The notes beneath the pieces are model-generated. The model made no database searches. It saw only the letters and a program-made list of their open reading frames with translations, and was not told where the DNA came from. Positions 57,009 to 64,000 of a stretch of 64,000 nt of DNA are shown here, in pieces. The DNA comes from Comamonadaceae bacterium UBA4962 (lineage in GTDB: Bacteria; Pseudomonadota; Gammaproteobacteria; Burkholderiales; Burkholderiaceae_C). Made by a program: the position numbers and the translations under genes. The stretch lies in assembly GCA_002397315.1 (NCBI GenBank), contig DHAE01000030.1, positions 1 to 64,000 of the forward strand. The letters run 5' to 3'. Numbering within the stretch: position 1 is the first letter of the stretch; every line of letters begins with the position of its first letter.

Positions 57009-58199
57009 ATGACCCAACGCGACATCCTCATCGCCTCCATCGCCCGCACCCCCATCGGCACCTTCGGCGGCTCGCTCAAGGACATCCCCAACACCCAGCT
57101 CGCCACCACCGCCGTGCGCGCGGCCATCGAGCGCAGCGGGATCGCGGCCGATGCGGTGGGCCACGTGGTGATGGGCAACGTGATTCCCACCGACACGAAG
57201 GACGCCTACCTCTCGCGCGTGGCGGCCATCGACGCGGGCTGTCCGGTGGAGACGCCGGCCTTCAACGTGAACCGCCTCTGCGGTTCGGGCCTGCAGGCCA
57301 TCGTGTCGGCAGCGCAGGCGATCGCGCTGGGCGACTGCGACGTGGCGATCGGCGGCGGCAGCGAATCGATGAGCCGGGGGCCGTATTTCGACACCGCCGC
57401 CCGCTGGGGGGCGCGCATGGGCGATGCGAAGAGCATCGACTACATGCTGGGCATCCTGCACGACCCGTGGCAGAAGATGCACATGGGCATCACCGCCGAG
57501 AACGTGGCCGAGCGCTACCGCATCGGCCGCGAGGCGCAGGACCGGCTGGCGGCCGAAAGCCAGCGCCGCGCGGCGGCCGCCATCGGGGCGGGCTATTTCA
57601 AGGAGCAGATCGTCCCGGTGGAAATCCCGGGCCGCAAGGGCACGACCACGCTGTTCGACACCGACGAGCACGTGCGCGCCGCCACCACGGTGGAGGTGCT
57701 GGCCGGCATGAAACCCGCGTTCAAGAAGGATGGCGGCACGGTCACGGCTGGCAATGCCTCGGGCATCAACGACGGCGCCGCCGCCGTGGTGCTGGTGGCG
57801 GGCGACCGCGCGGCCGCACTGGGCGCGAAGCCGCTCGCGCGCCTGGTCGGCTATGCGCATGCCGGCGTGGACCCGGCCTACATGGGCATCGGCCCGGTGC
57901 CCGCCACGCGCGCGGTGCTGCAGCGCACGGGCCTGTCGGTGCAGGACATGGACGTGATCGAGGCCAACGAAGCCTTCGCCGCCCAGGCGTGCGCGGTGAT
58001 CCAGGAGCTGGGCCTGGATCCGGCGAAGGTGAACCCGAACGGTTCGGGCATTTCACTGGGCCACCCGGTGGGCGCCACGGGCGCGATCATCACCACCAAG
58101 GCCATTGCCGAGCTGCACCGCACGGGCGGACGCTATGCGCTGGTCACGATGTGCATCGGCGGGGGCCAGGGCATCGCGGCCATCTTCGAGCGCGTGTGA
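57009..58199 (+). CDS. bktB: Acetyl-CoA C-acetyltransferase / beta-ketothiolase (BktB-type)
   Basis: A 396-residue thiolase. The acylated Cys91 is in NVNRLCGSGLQAIV, catalytic His about 352 in GISLGHPVGATGA, and the second active-site Cys about 382 in MCIGGGQG. Motif NEAFAAQACAVI is also present. It condenses acetyl-CoA units, feeding polyhydroxyalkanoate synthesis or beta-oxidation. AAGGACC upstream of the ATG fits a ribosome-binding site. It stands alone; no phaB or phaC is visible. Confidence 0.92.
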   Translation: MTQRDILIASIARTPIGTFGGSLKDIPNTQLATTAVRAAIERSGIAADAVGHVVMGNVIPTDTKDAYLSRVAAIDAGCPVETPAFNVNRLCGSGLQAIVSAAQAIALGDCDVAIGGGSESMSRGPYFDTAARWGARMGDAKSIDYMLGILHDPWQKMHMGITAENVAERYRIGREAQDRLAAESQRRAAAAIGAGYFKEQIVPVEIPGRKGTTTLFDTDEHVRAATTVEVLAGMKPAFKKDGGTVTAGNASGINDGAAAVVLVAGDRAAALGAKPLARLVGYAHAGVDPAYMGIGPVPATRAVLQRTGLSVQDMDVIEANEAFAAQACAVIQELGLDPAKVNPNGSGISLGHPVGATGAIITTKAIAELHRTGGRYALVTMCIGGGQGIAAIFERV

Positions 58200-58275
58200 T
58201 TGCAACCGTTGGAAACAGCCGCGGCAAATGCTCAGCGGGCGCATAGGATCGCCCTTTTTCGTTCCAACGACAAAG

Positions 58276-58668
58276 ATGCCTTACATCTACCAGAACGCCG
58301 AAGCACTCGAGGGAACCGACAAGGTCGGAAGCAAGCATTGCGTGGCGCTGCTGCAGCGCTATGCACAACTGCCGCACACCAGCATGTGGAAAGAAGGCGA
58401 GGCCGTGTTCGGCAACGCCAACATCAAGAAGGGCACGGCCATCGCCACGTTCAACAGCGCCGGCAAGTACGGCAGCCTGCCCACCGGCAACCACGCTGCG
58501 TTCTTCATCTCGCAGGACGCGGGCGGCATCTGGATCATGGACCAGTGGCTGAGCGACACGCAAAAGCCCAAGGTGTCGATGCGCTACGTGCGCCCCAAGC
58601 CGCAGCGCAAGAACGGCGATTTCACCGACCCGAGCAACAACGCCGCCGCGTATTCGGTGATCGAATGA
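58276..58668 (+). CDS. BPSL0067-family cysteine amidase-like protein, candidate T6SS effector
   Basis: A 130-residue protein similar to BPSL0067. DKVGSKHCVALLQRYAQLPH holds candidate nucleophile Cys22, GTAIATFNSAGKYGSLPTGNHAAFF holds His73, and GGIWIMDQW supplies Asp89, an NlpC/P60- or CHAP-like triad. It has no signal peptide. Members of this family occur as T6SS-linked peptidoglycan amidases. The stop overlaps the next gene as ATGA, whose product has a signal peptide like an immunity protein. No T6SS structural gene is in the window, so it is an orphan. Function is inferred. Confidence 0.72.
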   Translation: MPYIYQNAEALEGTDKVGSKHCVALLQRYAQLPHTSMWKEGEAVFGNANIKKGTAIATFNSAGKYGSLPTGNHAAFFISQDAGGIWIMDQWLSDTQKPKVSMRYVRPKPQRKNGDFTDPSNNAAAYSVIE

Positions 58669-59255
58669 TGCGGGCACGCCAGAAGAACGACACCGGGATC
58701 TCCATGACGCATCCAGCTTCCGACTCTGCCTCCGCTCCTGCCTTCCACCTCCGGGCCGGGCGGTCGGCGGTCCTGGCCCTTTTCCTCGTCGCGGGCACGG
58801 GCCTGGCCGGCGCTGCCACGGCAACGGCAACGGCGACAACGCCCACCGGCACCGCGGCCGCGCCGGCCGCCACGCTCGAGTGCCCCGCCACGGTCCGGCT
58901 CGATGCCCCGAAGGCCAGCGCCTCGGGCCTGCCGGCAGGCACCGAGATCGTGCTGGCCGCAAGCCCGCTGCGCCTGACCGGCTACAACTTTTTCGACGGC
59001 CCGCCCGCCCAGGGTGCCGCGCTGGTGCCCACGTCGGACAAGCCCGCCAAGGGCGGCAAGGGCGGCAAGGGCGATGCCACCGCCACGTGGGTGTTCGACG
59101 GCGACTACCCGCAAGGGAAGTTCGCCTCCTGCGACTACGCAGGCGGCACGGTGCGCGTGGTGCAGCGCATGGACGACGCGGCGAAGCGCTGCACGGCCAC
59201 GTCGCGCACCGCCGGAGATCCGCCGGCGCTGCAGGTGCGGTTCCGGTGCGAATGA
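58665..59255 (+). CDS. STY0301-like exported protein, candidate immunity partner
   Basis: A 196-residue protein with a signal peptide (from a possible start at ATG 58704: hydrophobic segment ending AGTGLAGAAT) and a mature part beginning LECPATVRLDAP, with four cysteines at TLECPA, FASCDYAG, AKRCTAT and the terminal RFRCE. The ECPATV start and later W/C pattern recall the STY0301 family, found beside T6SS amidase genes. ATG 58665 overlaps the upstream stop as ATGA. Periplasmic location would suit neutralisation of a peptidoglycan amidase; this is inference. Confidence 0.65.
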   Translation: MMRARQKNDTGISMTHPASDSASAPAFHLRAGRSAVLALFLVAGTGLAGAATATATATTPTGTAAAPAATLECPATVRLDAPKASASGLPAGTEIVLAASPLRLTGYNFFDGPPAQGAALVPTSDKPAKGGKGGKGDATATWVFDGDYPQGKFASCDYAGGTVRVVQRMDDAAKRCTATSRTAGDPPALQVRFRCE

Positions 59256-59290
59256 CGCCGCCACGCGCCGCTGGGCTGCCAGCCCAGGAC

Positions 59291-59318
59291 ATCCGCCTTC
59301 CCGGCGGATTTATTTTTT
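59291..59318 (+). terminator. Rho-independent terminator after the STY0301-like gene
   Basis: ATCCGCC and GGCGGAT arms with a TTCCC loop are followed by TTATTTTTT. It is placed 35 bases after the stop at 59255 and overlaps the end of the convergent DUF3297 gene by two bases. Confidence 0.75.
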
Positions 59319-59565
59319 ATTTGTAGAACGCTTCCACCGTTCCCTTGAGCGTGATCATCAGCGGCCGGCCCTTGCGGTCCACCGTCTTGCCGGCCGGCAC
59401 CTTGATCCAGCCTTCGCTCACGCAATACTCCTCCACGTCGAAGCGCTCCTTGCCGTTGAAGCGGATGCCGATGTCGTGCTCGAACACCGCGGGCACATGG
59501 AACTTGCTGCGCGGATCGATGGAGAGGTGGTCGGGGAGTTCGGGGCGTTGCACTGCGTCGGTCAC
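59317..59565 (-). CDS. DUF3297 family protein
   Basis: An 82-residue protein of DUF3297: LPDHLSIDPRSKFHVPAVF, then HDIGIRFNGKERFDVEEYCV and GWIKVPAGKTVDRKGRPLMI. Homologues are sometimes mislabelled as glutathione peroxidase. It starts from the GTG at 59565. Function unknown. The very strong conservation of the central segment in the family suggests a real role. Confidence 0.85.
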   Translation of the reverse strand: MTDAVQRPELPDHLSIDPRSKFHVPAVFEHDIGIRFNGKERFDVEEYCVSEGWIKVPAGKTVDRKGRPLMITLKGTVEAFYK

Positions 59566-59666
59566 GGGATAAAGCTCTCTGGGTGAAGCGAAAAGGAAAG
59601 AAGCCCGGATTCTCCTGCAATTGGCTGGCCCCTCCACCGGGCTTTCCCACCGCCTGCCGGCGTCCG

Positions 59667-60920
59667 TCAGCGCAGCATCGCGTACCCCACCGCGATCGCG
59701 GCGGCCAGCCCGACGGCGTCGGCGAACAGCGCGCAGGCCAGGGCATGGCGCGTGTGCTTCACGCCCACGCTGCCGAAGTACACCGCCAGCACGTAGAAGG
59801 TGGTCTCGGCGGAGCCCTGCATCACCGCGGAGAGCCGCCCGGCGAACGAGTCCACGCCGTGCGCCTGCATCACGTCGACCATGAGCCCGCGCGCGCCCGC
59901 GCCCGAGAGCACCCGCATCAGCCCCACCGGCAGGGCGGGCAGGAAATCCGTGTTCCAGCCCAGCGCCGCCACGCCCGCGCCGACGGCCGCGAGCAGCGCA
60001 TCCATGCAGCCGGCCGCGCGGAACACGCCGATGGCCACCAGGATCGCCACCAGGTAGGGCACGATCTGCACGGCCACGCCGAAGCCTTCCTTGGCACCGT
60101 CGATGAAGGCGTCGTACACGTTGATGCGGCGCACCGCCCCGGCCAGGATGAAGAGCATCACGATGCCGAGGATCACCGCCGCGCCCAGGGTGCCCGCGAT
60201 GCGGGAGGCCTGCTCGGCGGGCAGCCGTCCCAGCGCCCATACGGCCACGCCCAGCAGGCCGGACACGGCCGCGAGCGGCAGCAGCAGCCGGGGGCGCCAG
60301 AGCGGCAGCCGCTGGCAGATGCCCACGGCCAGCACGCCCGCGATCAGCGCGATGAAGGTGACCAGCAGCGTGGGCAGGAAGATGTCCGCCGCGTTGAAGC
60401 CTGCGCCCAGCCCCTGCTGCACGGCGACGCTCTGGCGGATCGCGATCACCGAGGTGGGGATCAGCGTGAGCCCGGCCGTGTTCATGACCACGAACATGAT
60501 CTGCGCGTCGCTGGCCGTATCGCGCGGGCCCGTGTGCAGCGACTGCAGCTCGCGCATGGCGGTGAGCCCGAGCGGCGTGGCCGCGTTGTCCAGTCCCAGC
60601 AGGTTCGCCGAGAAATTCATGGTCATCGCGCCCTGCGCCGGATGGCCCTGCGGCACGCCGGGAAAGAGGCGCCGCAGCAGCGGGCCGGCCGCGCGCGCGA
60701 GCAGTTCCACCATGCCGGCGCGCTCGCCCACCCGCATCAGGCCCAGCCAAAGCGCCATCGCGCCGGCCAGGCCCAGCGAGATCTCGAAGCCCGAGCGCGC
60801 GGCCGTGAACATCGCGGTCAGCAGCGCCGGGAAGATATCCCCATCCCCCAGGGCCCAGCGCACGGCAGCGGTCACGAACGCGATGGTGAAAAAGCCGATC
60901 CAGACCCAATTGAGCGCCAT
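59667..60920 (-). CDS. SpmA-SpmB-like spore maturation / nucleoside-recognition membrane protein fusion
   Basis: A 417-residue polytopic protein. The first half (MALNWVWIGFFTIAFVTAAV to about residue 200) is SpmA-like, including TMNFSANLLGLDNAATPLGL. The second half (SNVPYLVA-like, here AVQIVPYLVAILVAIG near residue 285) is SpmB-like, ending AETTFYVLAVYFGSVGV. The nucleoside-recognition (Gate) domain motif is in both halves. Such fusions occur widely in non-sporulating proteobacteria, where the role is unknown, perhaps transport. ATG 60920. Confidence 0.85.
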   Translation of the reverse strand: MALNWVWIGFFTIAFVTAAVRWALGDGDIFPALLTAMFTAARSGFEISLGLAGAMALWLGLMRVGERAGMVELLARAAGPLLRRLFPGVPQGHPAQGAMTMNFSANLLGLDNAATPLGLTAMRELQSLHTGPRDTASDAQIMFVVMNTAGLTLIPTSVIAIRQSVAVQQGLGAGFNAADIFLPTLLVTFIALIAGVLAVGICQRLPLWRPRLLLPLAAVSGLLGVAVWALGRLPAEQASRIAGTLGAAVILGIVMLFILAGAVRRINVYDAFIDGAKEGFGVAVQIVPYLVAILVAIGVFRAAGCMDALLAAVGAGVAALGWNTDFLPALPVGLMRVLSGAGARGLMVDVMQAHGVDSFAGRLSAVMQGSAETTFYVLAVYFGSVGVKHTRHALACALFADAVGLAAAIAVGYAMLR

Positions 60921-61026
60921 GGGGGGCGATGGTAGCCGCACCGGTCCGCGCCAGGACCGGAGAGCGGCCAGGCCCCGAGCGGTGCGGCGATGCGCGGAAC
61001 CGGACCCCGGACCGCGTGCGGCCCGG

Positions 61027-62040
61027 TCAGAACGGCGCGTCGTCGTCCGCGTCCGCCGTGGCGGCGGCGGTGCCGGAAGCGGCGGCCGGAGCGGCAGCGG
61101 CGCCACCCGCTTCGGTCTGGCGCTCGCCCGGTGCCGGCGCCGGGCCGTCCAGGCCCGTGCGGCCCTCGCCGCCCAGCGCCTCGATCAGGTCGGGGATCAG
61201 CTTGGAGAGTTCGCCCGTGGCGATCGCCACGTCGGTGTCGAAACCCGAATCGTCCTGGCCCCGGCCCTCGAACACCGTGTCGAGGAACGACACCTTCTTG
61301 ATCTGCAGGCCTTCGGTCAGCACGAAGGCGACGCGGTCGTCCCAGCTCATCGCGAGCTTGGTGGGCAGCTTGCCGGCGGCGATGTGCTCGCGGATCTCGT
61401 CGATGTCCAGCGGATGGCGCGCATAGCGCACCACGGCCTTGGATTCGTCGGCGCTCTTGAGCTCGCATTCGCGGTCCACGCTGAAAGCCACCGGCGGTTC
61501 CTGCTCCTTGAGCCAGTGGGCCATGGCCGCCTGCGGCGAGGTCTGCGTATCGAGCAGCGAGACCGACAGGCCCGGCAGCGCCTCCACCAGCAGCGAGACG
61601 ACCTCGTCGGCCCGGCCCTGGCTGCCGGTGTCGAGCACCAGCAGGCGCGCCTCGGTGTCGATCCAGATCCACATCGAGCCCTGCTTGGTGAACGCCATCG
61701 GCAGCAGGTCGAGCTTCGCCTCTTCCTTGAGTTCGCGGGTTTCCTTCTTGCCGGGCTTGCGGCCGGTTTCGCGCTCGATGCGCGCGGCCTTGTCCTTCAC
61801 CTTGCGCGCGAGCACCGAGCCCGGGAGCATCTTCGATTCGGTCATGAAGCGCAGGATCCACTGGCCGCCCACGGATTCGGCCAGCGGGCCGTGGGCCTCG
61901 CCGCGCGGCGGCACCCATCCGACCGATTTCTCCTGGGTGGCGCCGCACTCCACGAACGGGGTGCGGGCCAGGGCTTCTTCGAGCTGGGGCAGTTCCGCAT
62001 GCCACTCGGCGATGCGGTAGATGATCATGTTCTTGAACAC
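61027..62040 (-). CDS. rdgC: Recombination-associated protein RdgC
   Basis: A 337-residue ring-shaped DNA-binding protein that restrains RecA. It begins FKNMIIYRIAEWHAELPQLE, and EKSVGWVPPRGEAHGPLAES is the conserved RdgC element, with LPMAFTKQGSMWIWIDTEAR in the centre. The start is the GTG at 62040 (VFKN), supported by an AAGGA ribosome-binding site six bases upstream; the family usually begins MFKN. The C-terminus has an unconserved Ala-rich tail. Confidence 0.93.
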   Translation of the reverse strand: MFKNMIIYRIAEWHAELPQLEEALARTPFVECGATQEKSVGWVPPRGEAHGPLAESVGGQWILRFMTESKMLPGSVLARKVKDKAARIERETGRKPGKKETRELKEEAKLDLLPMAFTKQGSMWIWIDTEARLLVLDTGSQGRADEVVSLLVEALPGLSVSLLDTQTSPQAAMAHWLKEQEPPVAFSVDRECELKSADESKAVVRYARHPLDIDEIREHIAAGKLPTKLAMSWDDRVAFVLTEGLQIKKVSFLDTVFEGRGQDDSGFDTDVAIATGELSKLIPDLIEALGGEGRTGLDGPAPAPGERQTEAGGAAAAPAAASGTAAATADADDDAPF

Positions 62041-62274
62041 GGAATTCCTTGTGTGCGGTATCGCCCTGGGGCGGGCGCGCCGGCCGCGGTGCCGGCGAAA
62101 GGGCGCCATTGTCGTTGCTGCGCGCCGGTGGGCCTACAGAACCTTGGCACAACTTTACACAGCCACACGTCCCCCTCATGGCGGGGATACACGGGCGGCA
62201 GACACTGGCTTCCAACCACCGCGCCGTACCGGCCGCGGCGGCAACGCCCCCCGGGGCACGAAAGGACTTCCGCC

Positions 62275-62856
62275 ATGACCGCACCCCTCCTGCAACGACG
62301 CTTCGCCACCGCCGCCGCGGCCGCCGCACTGGCAGCCGTGCTGGCCACCCCCGCCTTCGCCCAGACCGCCGCACCGGCCCAGCCCGGCGCCCCGGCAGCC
62401 ACCGCGGGGGCCGAACGCCCGCACCGCATGCCCAGCCCCGAGCAGCGCGAAGCCCGCCGCGCCCAGCGCACGGAAGCGCTGCGGCAGAAGCTGCAGCTCA
62501 CGCCGGCCCAGCAACCCGCCTGGGACGCCTTCACCGCCGCCATGCGCCCGCAGGGACCGCGCCCCGACATGGCCGGCATGGCGCAGCTCACCACGCCGGA
62601 ACGCATCGACCGCATGAAGGCGCTGCGCGCCCAGCACAATGCCGAGGCGGACCGGCGCGACGAGGCCGTGAAGACCTTCTATGCCGCGCTCACCCCGGCG
62701 CAGCAGAAGGTGTTCGACCAGGAAAGCCGGCACATGCACGGCAAGGGCGGCATGCGCGGCAAGGACGGCAAGCCGGGCGGCCCCGGCGGCCGGCACGGCC
62801 ATGGCCCCGCGGCGCCGTCGGCCGCCCCCGTCGCACCGCCCCCGGCACCGCAGTGA
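62275..62856 (+). CDS. Spy/CpxP-family periplasmic protein
   Basis: A 193-residue protein with a signal peptide (about residues 1-30, cleavage after AFAQ). Two LTxxQ motifs are visible, LQLTPAQQPAW and ALTPAQQKVFDQE, the family hallmark. They lie in helical segments rich in charged residues. A Gly/Lys/His-rich tail (GKGGMRGKDGKPGGPGG) follows. Spy and CpxP act as ATP-independent chaperones in the periplasm under envelope stress; the tail is unusual. AAAGGA precedes the ATG at 62275. Confidence 0.85.
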   Translation: MTAPLLQRRFATAAAAAALAAVLATPAFAQTAAPAQPGAPAATAGAERPHRMPSPEQREARRAQRTEALRQKLQLTPAQQPAWDAFTAAMRPQGPRPDMAGMAQLTTPERIDRMKALRAQHNAEADRRDEAVKTFYAALTPAQQKVFDQESRHMHGKGGMRGKDGKPGGPGGRHGHGPAAPSAAPVAPPPAPQ

Positions 62857-62980
62857 TGGGACAAGGCCGCGGCAGCCGTCGCTGACGCGGTCGCCGCCTA
62901 CAGTGGATGGACCGCTCCGGTCCTACAGTGTGCCGCCGAGTGTGTAACCTCACAGTCGCGATATAACTGGAAATTCACTC

Positions 62981-63571
62981 ATGAATCATTCATTCACGAA
63001 GCGCCTCGGCGCCACTCTGGTGGCCCGGGGCGCTTTTTTCGTTCTGGCGGCCGTCACGGCGATGGGCGTCCAGGCGCAGACGGCGGGCACCGCCGATACC
63101 CCTTCGGTCTACGTGCAGGGCGGCTGGGCCGAACACAGCACCGATGCGGCGACGCTGGGCGTCACCCTGCCCTGGGGCTCCTGGCGCAGCGAACTGCTGG
63201 GCCATGAAGTGCGCGGCTACTGGGACATCTACGCCAGCCGCTGGTCGTACGACGGTGTCGCGGGCGGATCCAGCCACGCCGCGCTCGTGGGCGTGACGCC
63301 CACCTTCCGCCTGCGCCCCGACAACGGCCGCTCGGCCTTCTTCTGGGAAGGCGGCATCGGCGTCACCTACATGGACAAGCGCTACCACACGATCCACAAG
63401 GAGTTCGGCACCCGCTACAACTTCGCATCGCACCTGGGGCTGGGCTACAGCCTGGGCGCACAGCGCCAGCACGAGGTGATGGTGCGCGTGCAGCACCTCT
63501 CCAACGGCGGCTTCAAGAAGCCGAACCCCGGCGAGAACTTCGTGCAGCTGCGCTACGCATACCACTTCTGA
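62981..63571 (+). CDS. pagL: Lipid A 3-O-deacylase PagL
   Basis: A 196-residue outer membrane beta-barrel enzyme with a signal peptide (about residues 1-32, ends VQAQ). The catalytic region is VRVQHLSNGGFKKPNPGENF, giving candidate His172, Ser174 and Glu185, and the barrel ends with LRYAYHF. PagL removes the 3-O acyl chain of lipid A and modifies host or immune recognition. The gene is isolated, followed by a terminator and the presumed origin. Confidence 0.9.
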   Translation: MNHSFTKRLGATLVARGAFFVLAAVTAMGVQAQTAGTADTPSVYVQGGWAEHSTDAATLGVTLPWGSWRSELLGHEVRGYWDIYASRWSYDGVAGGSSHAALVGVTPTFRLRPDNGRSAFFWEGGIGVTYMDKRYHTIHKEFGTRYNFASHLGLGYSLGAQRQHEVMVRVQHLSNGGFKKPNPGENFVQLRYAYHF

Positions 63572-63617
63572 ACGAAAGCGGCGGCCCGGCAGCGCTGCTG
63601 GCACCCGCTTTACAGAG

Positions 63618-63643
63618 AGCCCCGCCCTGCGGGGCTTTTTTTT
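63618..63643 (+). terminator. Rho-independent terminator after pagL
   Basis: AGCCCCGC and GCGGGGCT arms with a CCT loop are followed by eight T residues. It stands 46 bases after the pagL stop and separates this gene from the origin region. Confidence 0.9.
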
Positions 63644-63649
63644 GCGCCG

Positions 63650-63900
63650 GCTTTTCCACGCCCTGTGGACAAGCCTGGGGGTATTTTCGGAGCAACTGCG
63701 GCCTTATCCACAGGCGCGGCCGATCGGCCGAAGTTGTTATCGATCGGCGCGCGGGTTCACCCGGGTTCGCGCCACAGGGTTCGCCCGCAGCCAAGTCCGC
63801 GCTGCCATTGGACAAAAGCCGCTTGTCCACAGAAGGGGCCGGTCCTTACTACTATTCCTATGAATTTATAAAAGCTTTCAAGGAATAACAAGGAACATCC
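63650..63900. other. Presumed chromosomal origin (oriC), left part
   Basis: DnaA-box-like 9-mers (consensus TTATCCACA) occur at 63652 (TTTTCCACG), 63664-63672 (reverse of TTGTCCACA), 63704-63712 (TTATCCACA, perfect) and 63823-63831 (TTGTCCACA). An AT-rich stretch with TATGAATTTATAAAAGCTTT follows at 63859-63890, as expected for a DNA-unwinding element. No protein gene is credible in this region. dnaA should lie to the right of the window. Confidence 0.8.
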
Positions 63901-64000
63901 GTCCGGGGCACCGAAATCGGTCCGCGGGCAGGTTTTTGCGCCGATCCGTCCGGCGGACGGGCGGCGGGTCCACGGTCCTGCGGACGGCACCGTGCCGCCG

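Noticed and set aside
63757..63990. 77-codon minus-strand frame in the origin region
   Set aside because: It crosses DnaA boxes and the AT-rich stretch and has no domain; origin DNA is a better explanation.
1..64000. tRNA, rRNA, CRISPR arrays or insertion sequences
   Set aside because: I searched by eye for cloverleaf ends, regularly spaced repeats and transposase motifs and found none. This is not a substitute for a dedicated scan.

Overview
The window is a stretch of a high-GC betaproteobacterial chromosome, most likely Acidovorax or Paracidovorax (Comamonadaceae). This rests on gene content and protein similarity recalled from memory: mnmG-rsmG-parA-parB synteny, a cobalamin operon mixing cbi and cob genes, RdgC, BktB-type thiolase and Spy/PagL genes. 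No search was run. The right end looks like the chromosomal replication origin: a cluster of DnaA boxes next to an AT-rich stretch, with dnaA expected just outside the window. Four parS-like palindromes at 36.4-41.4 kb, beside parA and parB, fit this placement.

Layout, left to right. Positions 1-1240 hold a visibly lower-GC two-gene cassette (a DUF262 protein cut by the window edge, then a HEPN protein) that looks acquired and defence-like. It is followed by about 800 bases with no convincing gene. Positions 2.0-12.6 kb carry small housekeeping and envelope genes: a cold-shock/DUF1294 protein, an isoprenylcysteine-type methyltransferase and an HdeA-like chaperone. The same stretch holds a type VI Tae4 amidase with a candidate immunity gene, an MFS exporter divergent from an AraC regulator, a CMD protein divergent from a LysR regulator, and a MarR-GNAT fusion. 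Several operator-like palindromes can be seen here.

Positions 12.6-22.5 kb are one minus-strand corrin-ring operon: cobM, cbiX, cobH, cbiD, cobL, cobI, cbiG, cobE, a cbiM-like permease, cobJ and a 2Fe-2S ferredoxin. Stop and start codons overlap at most junctions, and a cobalamin riboswitch lies upstream. Positions 23.6-32.8 kb form a plus-strand cluster that resembles the mycobacterial decaprenyl-phospho-arabinose pathway. It contains a HAD-UbiA fusion (DPPR synthase-like), DprE1-like and DprE2-like proteins, a large GT-C-like membrane protein, an NAD epimerase, an FAD oxidoreductase, a GtrA-type putative flippase and an AglD-type membrane protein. I infer polyprenyl-phospho-arabinofuranose production and arabinosylation of a surface molecule.

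Positions 32.8-39.0 kb hold the origin-proximal minus-strand block: parB, two small genes, parA, a LysE exporter, rsmG and mnmG. Positions 39.4-43.4 kb carry plus-strand redox and detoxification genes. Positions 43.4-51.5 kb hold a two-component system divergent from a complete heavy-metal RND efflux set. Then come a chemoreceptor, and copA divergent from copZ-cueR with two MerR-type 19-bp-spacer promoters. After these are a BktB-type thiolase and a second candidate cysteine-hydrolase effector (BPSL0067 family) with an STY0301-like exported partner. The rest of the right end holds a DUF3297 protein, an SpmA-SpmB fusion, rdgC, a Spy-like protein, a PagL lipid A deacylase and the presumed oriC.
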